From Faecalimonas sp. (GTDB taxonomy: Bacteria > Bacillota_A > Clostridia > Lachnospirales > Lachnospiraceae): 11,388 nt of DNA. The notes beneath the pieces were generated by a model that did no database searches, was not told where the DNA came from, and saw nothing but the letters and a program-made list of their open reading frames with translations. The stretch covers positions 1 through 11,388 of the forward strand of contig JAPFCT010000050.1 of assembly GCA_026169575.1 (NCBI GenBank), written 5' to 3'. Below are positions 1 through 7,685 of the stretch, in pieces; position 1 is the stretch's first letter, and each line of letters starts with the position of its first letter. The position numbers and the translations under genes are program-made.

Positions 1-1749
1 ATGCAGCTGTTCCTCAATCTCACAAAGTGCATCTGCAATGCCTGAAACTGTTTTTTCTTTTTTTTCTTTCCCATGACGCTCAAGGAATTCCAACCCGGTC
101 ACATTCGTGATCTGTTCTGCGTAACGGGCGATCTCGATTGTATTTCGATAGCTTTTATTCATCACGATCGTGCGAATCTCTTTTCCGAAAATCTTCGGGA
201 GAAATGTCAGGACATCCTGGATCTTTCCATCCATCGTCTGCGCCCGGTCTCCCAGGATCGTCATCCTGCACGAAAACAATGTCTCCAAAACAGCATACTG
301 AAGATACGAATAATCCTGCATCTCATCGATGACCAGATGCTTGATCTGCTTATGCTTTGCCTTTCCGCTTAACCGGTATTTCAGATACAGCATCGGAAAT
401 ACATCTTCATAGGAAAGCATGCGGCTCTCATAAGGTACATCCGGAAGCGTTTCCAACCTGTTTTCTTCCAAAAACCAGTTATAGATCTGGTAAACATCTC
501 TTGTCACATACATCCGGTCAAATTTCTCGCGCACTGCCTCCAGCTCTTCTTCCTTTAGATCTCTGCCATACAGTGTCTCAAACTCATCTACCACATAATC
601 CATGACCGCATACATTCGCTCCAAAAGCGGAATTTCCTGAAATTTAAAGTAGAACAGCTCAATCAGTTCTTCCTCTGTCTTTTTCATCCGGCGCCACTCA
701 AAATCCTTCAGCTCCACAAGATCTTCCTCCAGCCCCGCAAGAAATCCTTCCACTGCCCCGATATATGCCTGCGACTGCTTAAATTCATAGCGGGACTGCT
801 CTTCTTCCGTCATTCCCTCCATCTGCCGTTCGATCTGATGATAACGGTCCTCACAGTCCGGGACAATTCCTTTCAATTCCTGATAAGCAAACAGGTCAAA
901 GCTCATCTCCCGGATATTCTCCTCCCCAAGTTCCGGCAAAATATGGGAGATATAATCTGAAAATACACCGTTTGGAGACAATACGAGAATATTGGATGAT
1001 TTCAAGTGTTCTCTGTCATGGTACAGCAGATAGGCGATCCGGTGCAATGCCACCGAAGTCTTCCCACTACCCGCCGCCCCCTGGATAACTAGAATCTTAT
1101 CTTTCGTATTGCGGATAATATCATTTTGCTCCCTTTGGATCGTACGGACAATATTTTTCAACTGCACGTCCCCATTCTGTCCAAGCTCCTGCTTTAAAAT
1201 GTCATCATCAATCTTTACATCGCTTTCAAATCCATAGAGCATCTTTCCACCCTGGATCTTGTACTGCCATTTGGCCTCGATCTGCCCTTCCATCATTCCG
1301 CCCGGAGCCTCATAGGAAGCCGGACCCTTGTCATAGTCATAAAACAGTCCGCTTACGGGAGCTCTCCAGTCATAGATTAACGGAACTGCTCCGGTGCGCT
1401 CGGCAAAATTTCCGATACCGATGTAGAACACTTCCGCGTCCTCCTCGCCATCGTAGACAAAGTCTACTCTGCCAAAAAACGGAGCGTCCGACATCTTCTG
1501 AAAACGCTGGTATAAAAGCTGTGCCTCATTGTTCGCGTTGATCTGATGCAGCAGCGCCTGCTGATTGTCAAAATCTTCATATCCGTACTGGTCCATCTCC
1601 GTATAGTTCTCCCAGTAATAGGTATGCATGTTCTCGATTTCCTGCTGTCCTGCAAGAAGTGTTTCGGCAAGTTTAAAAAGCCTCTCCTGAAGTTTCTCTG
1701 ATACTTCCTCCAAAAATAGTTTTCCGTCTTTTTTTACCTCTTCTTTCAT
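1..1749 (-). CDS. helD: HelD-like superfamily 1 (UvrD/Rep-type) helicase, 3' end cut by the window
   Basis: My translation of the minus strand from ATG at 1747-1749 gives 583 codons with no stop to the left edge, so the C-terminus is missing (family members are usually about 700-780 residues). Visible features: an N-terminal helical arm (about 1-75); the HelD signature IYDWRAPVSGLFYDY (125-139), preceded by a YIGIG strand; a Q-motif-like IQREQNDIIR (204-213); Walker A GAAGSGKTS (224-232); Walker B HLVIDEMQDYS (471-481); GDRAQ (500-504); and KSYRNTIEIA (532-541). Motifs V and VI lie outside. HelD proteins are ATP-driven factors that remove or recycle RNA polymerase stalled on DNA; some give rifamycin tolerance. 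The gene directly follows the methyltransferase with no gap. The nearest purine-rich box (AAGGGG) lies about 14 nt upstream, which is long, so coupled translation is likely. The family call is firm; the antibiotic role is inference. Confidence 0.93.
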   Translation of the reverse strand, partial: MKEEVKKDGKLFLEEVSEKLQERLFKLAETLLAGQQEIENMHTYYWENYTEMDQYGYEDFDNQQALLHQINANNEAQLLYQRFQKMSDAPFFGRVDFVYDGEEDAEVFYIGIGNFAERTGAVPLIYDWRAPVSGLFYDYDKGPASYEAPGGMMEGQIEAKWQYKIQGGKMLYGFESDVKIDDDILKQELGQNGDVQLKNIVRTIQREQNDIIRNTKDKILVIQGAAGSGKTSVALHRIAYLLYHDREHLKSSNILVLSPNGVFSDYISHILPELGEENIREMSFDLFAYQELKGIVPDCEDRYHQIERQMEGMTEEEQSRYEFKQSQAYIGAVEGFLAGLEEDLVELKDFEWRRMKKTEEELIELFYFKFQEIPLLERMYAVMDYVVDEFETLYGRDLKEEELEAVREKFDRMYVTRDVYQIYNWFLEENRLETLPDVPYESRMLSYEDVFPMLYLKYRLSGKAKHKQIKHLVIDEMQDYSYLQYAVLETLFSCRMTILGDRAQTMDGKIQDVLTFLPKIFGKEIRTIVMNKSYRNTIEIARYAEQITNVTGLEFLERHGKEKKEKTVSGIADALCEIEEQLH

Positions 1750-2547
1750 CTACGCTGTCCAATCCCCTTCTTTCCCAATCTGTAAAATATCAAGTGTATG
1801 CGCGCTCGCCCCCAGTAATTCTGGACGTTCACACGTCTTTAAGTGATATTCAATAAACGTCTGGTAGGTCTCCTCATCCATTGCATTTAAAATCTGCCGC
1901 ATATAATTTGCCGGTCCGTCTGCGGCAATGATCTCAATCCGCTTCATACCGGCCCCTGCATTGATCGCGGAGATATCTTCCAGCCGCACATAATCATACA
2001 GATCCTCCGGCTCTGCCTGCACATGAAACGCTTCGTTGACCTTTCCGGAGGCAATGCTCTCCCGGATATGCCCTTCTTTAAATCCATAAGTCAGGATACT
2101 GTATTCATTCATGCAGTAGGAGACCAGTACCACTCCGTCCGGTTTCACCACGCGCTTTGCCTCCACGAGCGCTTTGATCTTATCTTCCATCGTGTACAGA
2201 TGATACATCGGGCCGAACACAAGCACCATATCAAAAGAATCCGCCTCAAACCGCGACAGATTCAGCGCAGTCCCCTGGTAAGCCTTCACACTGCTTCCTT
2301 TTGATTTTAAAATCCCGAGGTTGTATCTGACAAGTTCCACTGCGGTCACGTCGTACCCTTCCTCTGCAAGCTGCACCGAATACCTTCCGGTCCCGGCTCC
2401 CACATCCAGAATCTTCGCCCCCTCTTTTCCTTCCAGGTATTTATGGATGTATTTCATTGAAGTAATATATTCCACCTTCCCATGTCTTCTCGTCAGGCGT
2501 TTTTCCTCGCAAAATTTATTATAATATTTCTCTAATTCTGTTGACAT
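1750..2547 (-). CDS. class I SAM-dependent methyltransferase, substrate unknown
   Basis: This 265-residue protein has a Rossmann-type methyltransferase fold. The SAM-binding glycine loop is ILDVGAGTGRYSVQLA (46-61). An acidic residue ends strand 2 (AVELV, E71). A motif IV-like stretch SFDMVLVFGPMYHLY lies at 104-118, and a post-motif strand VKPDGVVLVSYC at 134-145. This resembles the Methyltransf_11/25 group, which acts on small molecules or other substrates; nothing here identifies the substrate. I chose ATG at 2547 because AGAAGGG sits 8 nt upstream. An in-frame TTG at 2574 would add nine residues (MSRSRRENE) but would place that box inside the gene. The stop TAG abuts the helD ATG in the same frame, so the two are almost certainly co-transcribed from the promoter at 2623-2651. 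Whether the methyltransferase acts with HelD is unknown. Confidence 0.9.
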   Translation of the reverse strand: MSTELEKYYNKFCEEKRLTRRHGKVEYITSMKYIHKYLEGKEGAKILDVGAGTGRYSVQLAEEGYDVTAVELVRYNLGILKSKGSSVKAYQGTALNLSRFEADSFDMVLVFGPMYHLYTMEDKIKALVEAKRVVKPDGVVLVSYCMNEYSILTYGFKEGHIRESIASGKVNEAFHVQAEPEDLYDYVRLEDISAINAGAGMKRIEIIAADGPANYMRQILNAMDEETYQTFIEYHLKTCERPELLGASAHTLDILQIGKEGDWTA

Positions 2548-2601
2548 TTCATTTTCCCTTCTGCTTCGAGACAACTCTGTCCGAATTGTCTTTCTCTATT
2601 G

Positions 2602-2614
2602 TGTCCTGCGGACA
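2602..2614. repeat. small perfect inverted repeat in the methyltransferase-helD leader
   Basis: TGTCC-TGC-GGACA forms a perfect 5-bp-arm palindrome beginning just after the predicted transcription start (about 2616, reading leftward). In RNA it would be a small hairpin at the very 5' end. A second possible stem (AGACAA at 2569-2574 with TTGTCT at 2586-2591) follows, and its loop holds another copy of the GGACA arm in RNA. It could be a repressor operator or a leader structure, or it could be chance. Confidence 0.35.
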
Positions 2615-2622
2615 GTATCTCT

Positions 2623-2651
2623 ATTGTAACAACGCAAAAAGCAAATTTCAA
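2623..2651 (-). promoter_or_regulatory. sigma-A promoter of the methyltransferase-helD operon
   Basis: On the minus strand, TTGAAA (2651-2646) is followed after 17 bases by TACAAT (2628-2623), matching consensus at 5/6 and 5/6. The predicted start near 2616 gives a leader of about 70 bases before the methyltransferase ATG. The promoter lies immediately downstream of the terminator that ends the preceding operon, which fits an independent transcription unit. Confidence 0.65.
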
Positions 2652-2656
2652 TATAT

Positions 2657-2706
2657 TGTAAAAAGAAAAGGAACTCCACTTCCTCGAAGTTTTGTTCCTT
2701 TTCTTT
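2657..2706 (-). terminator. rho-independent terminator of the exporter operon
   Basis: The arms AAAGAAAAGGAAC (2662-2674) and GTTCCTTTTCTTT (2694-2706) are perfect 13-bp complements. An inner stem ACTTC-ctc-GAAGT lies at 2678-2690. Read on the minus strand, the hairpin ends in a T-rich run, 21 bases after the TAA of the LxxG-repeat protein gene. It should insulate that operon from the methyltransferase promoter. Confidence 0.8.
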
Positions 2707-2726
2707 CTGCGTTGAGCTGTACGCTC

Positions 2727-5432
2727 TTATTCGATCGCATCTGTCTCGATGATAAATTTTACATTTCCATCCATGTTATCTGCTTTTCCGCTGTACGTGT
2801 CGTAAGCACATTCTTCCGATGTCAGTGCGTCCACTTTATCGAGGATCTTCTCCAATGCATCTTCCACTGTCTTCTGCAGCTTTTTGATCCCTTCTTCATT
2901 GAATTTCTCTGCGCCGTCTTTTAACTGGGAAGCCCCGTCAGAAAGCTGTGCAATTCCGCTCTTGACTTTCCCGCTTGCAGAGGCAAGCGTACTGCCGCCG
3001 GAAGAGAGCTGGCTGCTTCCTGCTACAAGTGTGTTTACACCGTCTCTGAGCACCTGGCTGTTTCCTGCAAGAAGCGCGCCGCCGGAAGAAAGCTGTGTTC
3101 CAAGCTGGTTCAGACCGCCGCTCAGTTCAGTCGTTCCTCCTGCCAGTGTCTGTACTCCGGATACCAGCGACGGCGTATTTTGCTGCAGTTTTGCCGCACC
3201 TTGAAGCAGGGCATCATTTGCTGCGCCAAGCTGTGCAAATCCTGCATTCAGCTGGTCGATTCCCTGAGAAGCATCCGGCACAGTCACTGCCATACCATCC
3301 TGTAATTTCTTCACATTGTCAGCATAGCTTCCAATCGCTGCATGCAGTCCCTGCATTCCCGTATTCAGTGCAGTCACGCTGTCCTTTAACTGGTCTGTCA
3401 TCCCCGCCGGGATCTGATCCTTCATTGCAGTGATCTGATCCATTTTCTCCTGCATCTCTGCCAGCTGCGGCATCAGATTTCTGACGGTTCCTTCTACCTC
3501 GCCAAAGGATTTCTGCATATTTTCAAGCAGTGCTTTCAGCTGACTGACATCGACATTTCCTGCCTTTACAGCGGTGTCAGGTACTGCGACCGGCGCCAGT
3601 TCTGAAATCCCTGCATCTACGGAAATTCCGGATACAGCCGCGAGCGCACCCTGCAGAGACGCTGCAAGTTCTGCATCTCCATTTGCCTCAGCTGCTGCGA
3701 TCTGGCTGCTGATCTGTGCTTTTGCCGCTTCTACCTGTGCGTTTGCTGCTGACGCTTTATTATTTGCCGCTGCGATCTGGCTGTTTCGCTCTGCGATCTG
3801 TGCATTGACTTCGTTGACCGCTGCTTCTTTTGCCTGGGAAAGAGCAGCTTCACTGTCTGCGCTTACTGTCTCCAGCTGTGCTGTGACAGCTCCCAGGATC
3901 TCCATCAGTTTCTGACCGTCTGCCATCATTTCCTGAACCGGAACTGCAATCTGGTTCTGCATAACCTGAGAAAGTCCTTCTGTCTGCGTGATCAGCTGCT
4001 GTCCGGCTGCGGTCATCGTATCCACCTGTGCAAGCAGCCCATTCATACCATCTACCGCATCTTTTAATTTCTGGGTTCCCTCTGCCAGTTTCCCGGAAGC
4101 TGCCTGGATATCATTTTCTCCTGTTCCGTCAATCGCCGCGTAAAGCTGTCCGACTGCATCTTTCGTCTGTGTCAGTCCGTCTTTTAATGCGGTCAGCTGT
4201 GCTGCACCTGCTGCCAGCTGCTGTTCACCGCCAATGTATGATGCGATCCCTTCTGAGAGCTGCGAAGCGCCTGCCGTGTAATCTTCTACCCCTTTTACAA
4301 CTTTGTTAACACCATTTACATACTCTGTCACTTTCACATTCAGTTCCCCGTCTGCGCCGAGGTACTGCTGGATGCCTGCATTTAACTGATCTGCGCCTTC
4401 TGTGTAACTGTCGACACCGTTTTTCAGTTCCCCCGCACCACTTTGAAGTGTGTTGATACCGTCTTTTAATGTCTGAACTCCCTGATCGAACGCTTCATAG
4501 CTGGATCCAAGCGTCTCTGCTCCTTCCAATAGCTGGGAAGAACCGTCTACCAGCTGAAGTGCCGCATCTTCCAGGTCATTTAAAGAATTTTTTAATGTAT
4601 CAAAATCAGTCACATTTTTCCAGTCCATATCGTCCAGAAGATCTGACAGTGCGATCGTAAACGTGGCGCCCATTTTAAAATCTGTCACATCAGCTGTGAT
4701 CTCCACACTTTCCGGCAGCTGGATATCATCGGATACTTCCTTGAAATCTTCACTGTTTAATCCAAGACTTTCTTTCAGTCCCGGCATCGCAATCCCCATG
4801 ACCATGTTCTTTTGTCCATCAGAGATTACCTTTCCATTGTCGATCACAACATTGGAAAAGGTCTCATCCGGCAGGATCAGCCCGGTTACCATTACAAACG
4901 GACTATAGACATCCTGCTTCTTTCCGTCTACTTTCACAGTCTTTTTCGCATGATTCTTATAGTCGATCCGGATTTTCAAATGTCCGCTCTGTCCTTTCAG
5001 TTCTTCCGGGCTCATCTCTTTCCCGTCAAGAGAATAGGTCATCTTCATCGATACCGGCAGCTGCTTTTCAGTTGTTCCCTGATAATAGATATCAGCCCCG
5101 TTGGTCTGCCATGTGATCGCATCTCCGCTTTCCTCAAAAGTCTCATCGCCCTTCACATTTTTGACATTTTCCAGTTCGGTCTCATCTTTTAAATTTTTCT
5201 GCGTACCTGCATTTTTCAGCCAGTTGGACACTGTGATCTCCTGCTCAGTTCCGCTTGCATCTGCGTTGACATACACTGTCTCATCTTTTGACACCCGCTG
5301 ATCTGCCGGATCTGCCGCAAAGACCGGCATCGTTCCCATCAGACCCGCCATGCTGACTGCAAGCCCTGCAGTCATTTTCTTTTTCAGATCCATCTTCCGG
5401 TTTGTATTTGTTCTTACTTTATTTCTATTCAT
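2727..5432 (-). CDS. secreted LxxG heptad-repeat protein paired with an MMPL exporter
   Basis: This 901-residue protein starts with a long basic N-region and a hydrophobic signal core (about 20-37, TAGLAVSMAGLMGTMPVF), with likely cleavage after VFA (39) or VFAA (40). Residues about 45-265 look beta-rich. Then come L-x-x-G-type repeats at about 290-465 (for example LVDGSSQLLEGAETL, LKNGV, LNAGI, LSEGI). An alanine- and glutamine-rich helical core spans about 525-600, with further helices to 715. A second repeat block follows at about 722-845 (LNAGF, LLQGA, LSGGL, LRDGV, LKDGA). The C-terminus is charged and then short (GNVKFIIETDAIE), with no membrane helix or LPxTG signal. C875 is the only cysteine. 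Such repeats occur in YhgE/Pip-like and EsaA-like cell-surface proteins; the biochemical role is not known to me. AGAAGGGAG, 9 nt before the ATG, lies inside the last codons of the exporter gene, so the two are translationally coupled. I infer an extracellular partner of the exporter. Confidence 0.85.
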   Translation of the reverse strand: MNRNKVRTNTNRKMDLKKKMTAGLAVSMAGLMGTMPVFAADPADQRVSKDETVYVNADASGTEQEITVSNWLKNAGTQKNLKDETELENVKNVKGDETFEESGDAITWQTNGADIYYQGTTEKQLPVSMKMTYSLDGKEMSPEELKGQSGHLKIRIDYKNHAKKTVKVDGKKQDVYSPFVMVTGLILPDETFSNVVIDNGKVISDGQKNMVMGIAMPGLKESLGLNSEDFKEVSDDIQLPESVEITADVTDFKMGATFTIALSDLLDDMDWKNVTDFDTLKNSLNDLEDAALQLVDGSSQLLEGAETLGSSYEAFDQGVQTLKDGINTLQSGAGELKNGVDSYTEGADQLNAGIQQYLGADGELNVKVTEYVNGVNKVVKGVEDYTAGASQLSEGIASYIGGEQQLAAGAAQLTALKDGLTQTKDAVGQLYAAIDGTGENDIQAASGKLAEGTQKLKDAVDGMNGLLAQVDTMTAAGQQLITQTEGLSQVMQNQIAVPVQEMMADGQKLMEILGAVTAQLETVSADSEAALSQAKEAAVNEVNAQIAERNSQIAAANNKASAANAQVEAAKAQISSQIAAAEANGDAELAASLQGALAAVSGISVDAGISELAPVAVPDTAVKAGNVDVSQLKALLENMQKSFGEVEGTVRNLMPQLAEMQEKMDQITAMKDQIPAGMTDQLKDSVTALNTGMQGLHAAIGSYADNVKKLQDGMAVTVPDASQGIDQLNAGFAQLGAANDALLQGAAKLQQNTPSLVSGVQTLAGGTTELSGGLNQLGTQLSSGGALLAGNSQVLRDGVNTLVAGSSQLSSGGSTLASASGKVKSGIAQLSDGASQLKDGAEKFNEEGIKKLQKTVEDALEKILDKVDALTSEECAYDTYSGKADNMDGNVKFIIETDAIE

Positions 5433-5434
5433 AT

Positions 5435-7531
5435 CTAATTACTCCCTTCTGCGGTTTTCTTTCCAAGAAATCCTACGGACGTTTTGCAGATCAATTTATC
5501 AAAGATCATAAACATCGCCGGTAAGATTAAAATCACTACAAACATACTGATCAGCGCACCTCTTGCGAGCAGTGTACAGATTGATCCGATCATATCTACT
5601 TTCGAATAAAGTGCCACGCCAAACGTTGCCGCAAAGAAACTGAATCCACTGCTGATAATAGAGAGCATGCTCGCTCTGTGCGCGATTGAGATCGCTTCCT
5701 TCTTATCTTTTCCTTTTCGGCGCTCTTTCTGATAACGGCTTGTCATCAGGATCGCATAATCTACCGTCGCTCCTAACTGGATCGTACCGATAACGATACT
5801 TGCCACAAACGGAAGGCTTGTTCCCTGGTAATATGGAATCGCCATATTGACAAAGATCGCGAACTCGATGACTGCCACAAGAATGACCGGAAGTGAGACT
5901 GACTTAAACACGATCATAATAATGATGAAAATAGCGAGAATCGAAATTGCATTGACTGTCTTCAGGTCAATATCTGTGACATCCTGCAAATCTTTCATCA
6001 GAGGAGCTTCCCCGATGACCATCGCACCTTTGGAGTGATCTTTTACAATCTGATCGATCTCTTTGATCTGCTCATTGACTTCGTCTGTTGCAGACTCATA
6101 TTCGGAACAGATAAATGCCAGTTCATAATTGTCGCTCTGAAGCATCTTCCTCATATCATCCGGGATCATCGATTCCGGGATCGTCGGTCCAAACAAAGTG
6201 TTCATTCCAAGACTCCATTTTACTCCCTCGACCTCATCGATCTCTTCCAGCATTTTTCGTTTTTCCTTTGCATCCATATCTTTCTGCATCAGGATCATAT
6301 GCATGTTGCTCATCTTGAAATCATCTACCAGCTTCTTATTTGCGACATTGGCCGGCAGCGTATCTGGCAGTGACTGTGCAATATTATAGTAGATCTTCGT
6401 GTGATTGTTTCCATAAACTGCAGGCAACAGCAGCACTGCAAACAGAACAAGCCACAGACGGTAATGCTTCGTAATAAATGCAGACGGCTTGTCAATGCTC
6501 TTGATCAGCGGTCTGTGTTTTGTCTTTTCGATCGCTTTATCAAAAATCAGTATCAGAGATGGCAGCAAAGTTACACAGCAAAGTACGCCGATGACTACCC
6601 CTTTTGCCATAACGATCCCGAGGTCTTTTCCGAGGGCAAATGTCATAAAGCAAAGTGCCATAAATCCCGCTACTGTCGTGACAGAACTTCCGACAACAGA
6701 CTTAAATGTATTTGCGATTGCATGCCCCATCGCACGTTCTTTCTCTCCCGGGAATCTCAGTTTATTTTCCTCATAACTGTTCAAAAGGAAAATAGAATAA
6801 TCCATCGTGACTCCAAGCTGCAGCACTGCAGTCAGCGCCTCTGTAATATAGGAAATTTCCCCGAGGAAAATATTACTTCCCAGATTGTACAAAATCGCCG
6901 CGCCGATACTGATCAGAAAGAATACCGGAACAAGGAAAGATGTTCCCGTCAGTTCCAATACAAGGAAGGAAAGCAGTGTTGCGATCACAACATAGATTGG
7001 AAGTTCCTGCAGAGAAATATTTTTAATATCTGTGACAATTCCCGTCATACCACTGATGAAGCACTGCTTATCCGCGATCTTTCTCATATTTGTAACCGCC
7101 TCCATCGCCTCATCGGAAGATGTCGTATTGTCAAACAGCGCCAGCATCATCGTTGCGTCTCCGTTAAAAAATGCTTCCCGCAGATCCTCCGGGATCATCT
7201 CAACCGGGAGACTGATGTCCGCCACATCGTCATACCACAGAACATCCTTTACATGTTCCACTTCACTGAACTTTTGCTCTAATTTCTGTACGTCTTTTAA
7301 TTCCATCCCTTCAACGACGACCATGGAGAATGCACCCATCCCATATTCGTCCACAAGGATATCCTGCCCCTCTACTGTTTCCAGATCACCTGGAAGGTAA
7401 CTGAGCAGGTCATAATTGATCTTTGTCTCTGCTTTCCCGATCGCCGCAGGAACAAGCAGCAGGATACTTACCAATAAAATAAATATCCGGTGTCTGGCAA
7501 TCCATTTACCAACTTTGACCACTCTAATCAT
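5435..7531 (-). CDS. MMPL/RND-superfamily membrane exporter
   Basis: This 698-residue protein has the twelve-helix, two-half RND layout: TM1 (about 13-31), a first extracellular domain (about 34-170), TM2-6 (about 177-332), TM7 (about 356-374), a second extracellular domain (about 375-522), and TM8-12 (about 524-678). Each half carries the Asp-Tyr pair used for proton coupling in MmpL proteins: D244-Y245 in LQLGVTMDYSIFLLNSY and D591-Y592 in IQLGATVDYAILMTSRY. The extracellular domains look like duplicates (EMIPEDLREAFF at 111-122 and SMIPDDMRKML at 454-464). The family exports lipids, peptides or drugs using the proton gradient; the substrate here is unknown. Numbering is from ATG at 7531, but AGGAG touches that ATG. 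GTG three codons in (7522) is 9 nt from the box and may be the true start. The gene is first in an operon, 2 nt before the secreted-protein gene, and divergent from the TetR gene. Confidence 0.92.
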   Translation of the reverse strand: MIRVVKVGKWIARHRIFILLVSILLLVPAAIGKAETKINYDLLSYLPGDLETVEGQDILVDEYGMGAFSMVVVEGMELKDVQKLEQKFSEVEHVKDVLWYDDVADISLPVEMIPEDLREAFFNGDATMMLALFDNTTSSDEAMEAVTNMRKIADKQCFISGMTGIVTDIKNISLQELPIYVVIATLLSFLVLELTGTSFLVPVFFLISIGAAILYNLGSNIFLGEISYITEALTAVLQLGVTMDYSIFLLNSYEENKLRFPGEKERAMGHAIANTFKSVVGSSVTTVAGFMALCFMTFALGKDLGIVMAKGVVIGVLCCVTLLPSLILIFDKAIEKTKHRPLIKSIDKPSAFITKHYRLWLVLFAVLLLPAVYGNNHTKIYYNIAQSLPDTLPANVANKKLVDDFKMSNMHMILMQKDMDAKEKRKMLEEIDEVEGVKWSLGMNTLFGPTIPESMIPDDMRKMLQSDNYELAFICSEYESATDEVNEQIKEIDQIVKDHSKGAMVIGEAPLMKDLQDVTDIDLKTVNAISILAIFIIIMIVFKSVSLPVILVAVIEFAIFVNMAIPYYQGTSLPFVASIVIGTIQLGATVDYAILMTSRYQKERRKGKDKKEAISIAHRASMLSIISSGFSFFAATFGVALYSKVDMIGSICTLLARGALISMFVVILILPAMFMIFDKLICKTSVGFLGKKTAEGSN

Positions 7532-7565
7532 CTCCTGACTTTTTTCTTTTTTTCTTTACAGCTTT

Positions 7566-7593
7566 ATTATATTCAAAAATGACCAATAGTCAA
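7566..7593 (-). promoter_or_regulatory. promoter of the MMPL exporter operon
   Basis: On the minus strand, TTGACT (7593-7588) is separated by 16 bases from a perfect TATAAT (7571-7566). The predicted start is near 7559. The leader is short and rich in A and G. The left arm of the large inverted repeat (7574-7587) lies exactly in the spacer, so a bound repressor would block RNA polymerase. Confidence 0.75.
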
Positions 7594-7621
7594 TACTAAA
7601 AATGAAAATTGGTCATTTTTG
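7574..7621. promoter_or_regulatory. probable TetR-family operator, 14-bp-arm inverted repeat
   Basis: CAAAAATGACCAAT (7574-7587) and ATTGGTCATTTTTG (7608-7621) are perfect complements around a 20-base spacer. Each half also holds a smaller dyad: TGACCAATAGTCA (7580-7592, arms TGAC/GTCA) and TGAAAATTGGTCA (7603-7615, a poorer copy in reverse orientation). This fits two repressor dimers bound side by side. The left site overlaps the exporter promoter and the right site ends 4 bases before the tetR -35 box. That the adjacent TetR protein binds here is inference from position. Confidence 0.7.
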
Positions 7622-7625
7622 CAAC

Positions 7626-7654
7626 TTGACTTTCTCTTCCGAATCGTAAATAAT
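7626..7654 (+). promoter_or_regulatory. promoter of the tetR-family regulator gene
   Basis: TTGACT (7626-7631) is followed after 17 bases by AATAAT (7649-7654), each 5/6 to consensus. The start would be near 7661, about 25 bases before the GTG start codon. The right operator half ends just upstream of the -35 box, which suggests autoregulation. Confidence 0.6.
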
Positions 7655-7685
7655 ACATATTAACAAGAGATTTGGAGGGATCAGA

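Noticed and set aside
73..605. Plus-strand frames at the left edge
   Set aside because: They are shadows of the helD frame, which is open for all 583 codons and carries every expected helicase motif.
2541..2924. Plus-strand frame of 127 codons over the methyltransferase leader and the end of the LxxG gene
   Set aside because: It crosses a clear promoter and terminator hairpin on the other strand, has no ribosome binding site, and shows no protein family features.
2884..4660. Repetitive DNA that could suggest a CRISPR array or tandem repeat
   Set aside because: The repetition is at protein level (LxxG pattern). At DNA level the units are degenerate, have no constant repeat and spacer lengths, and stay in frame.
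6401..7282. Open plus-strand frame of 293 codons inside the exporter gene
   Set aside because: It is antisense to the exporter, is rich in Cys, Arg, His and Gln typical of a shadow frame, has no ribosome binding site or recognisable domain, and the minus-strand gene is certain.
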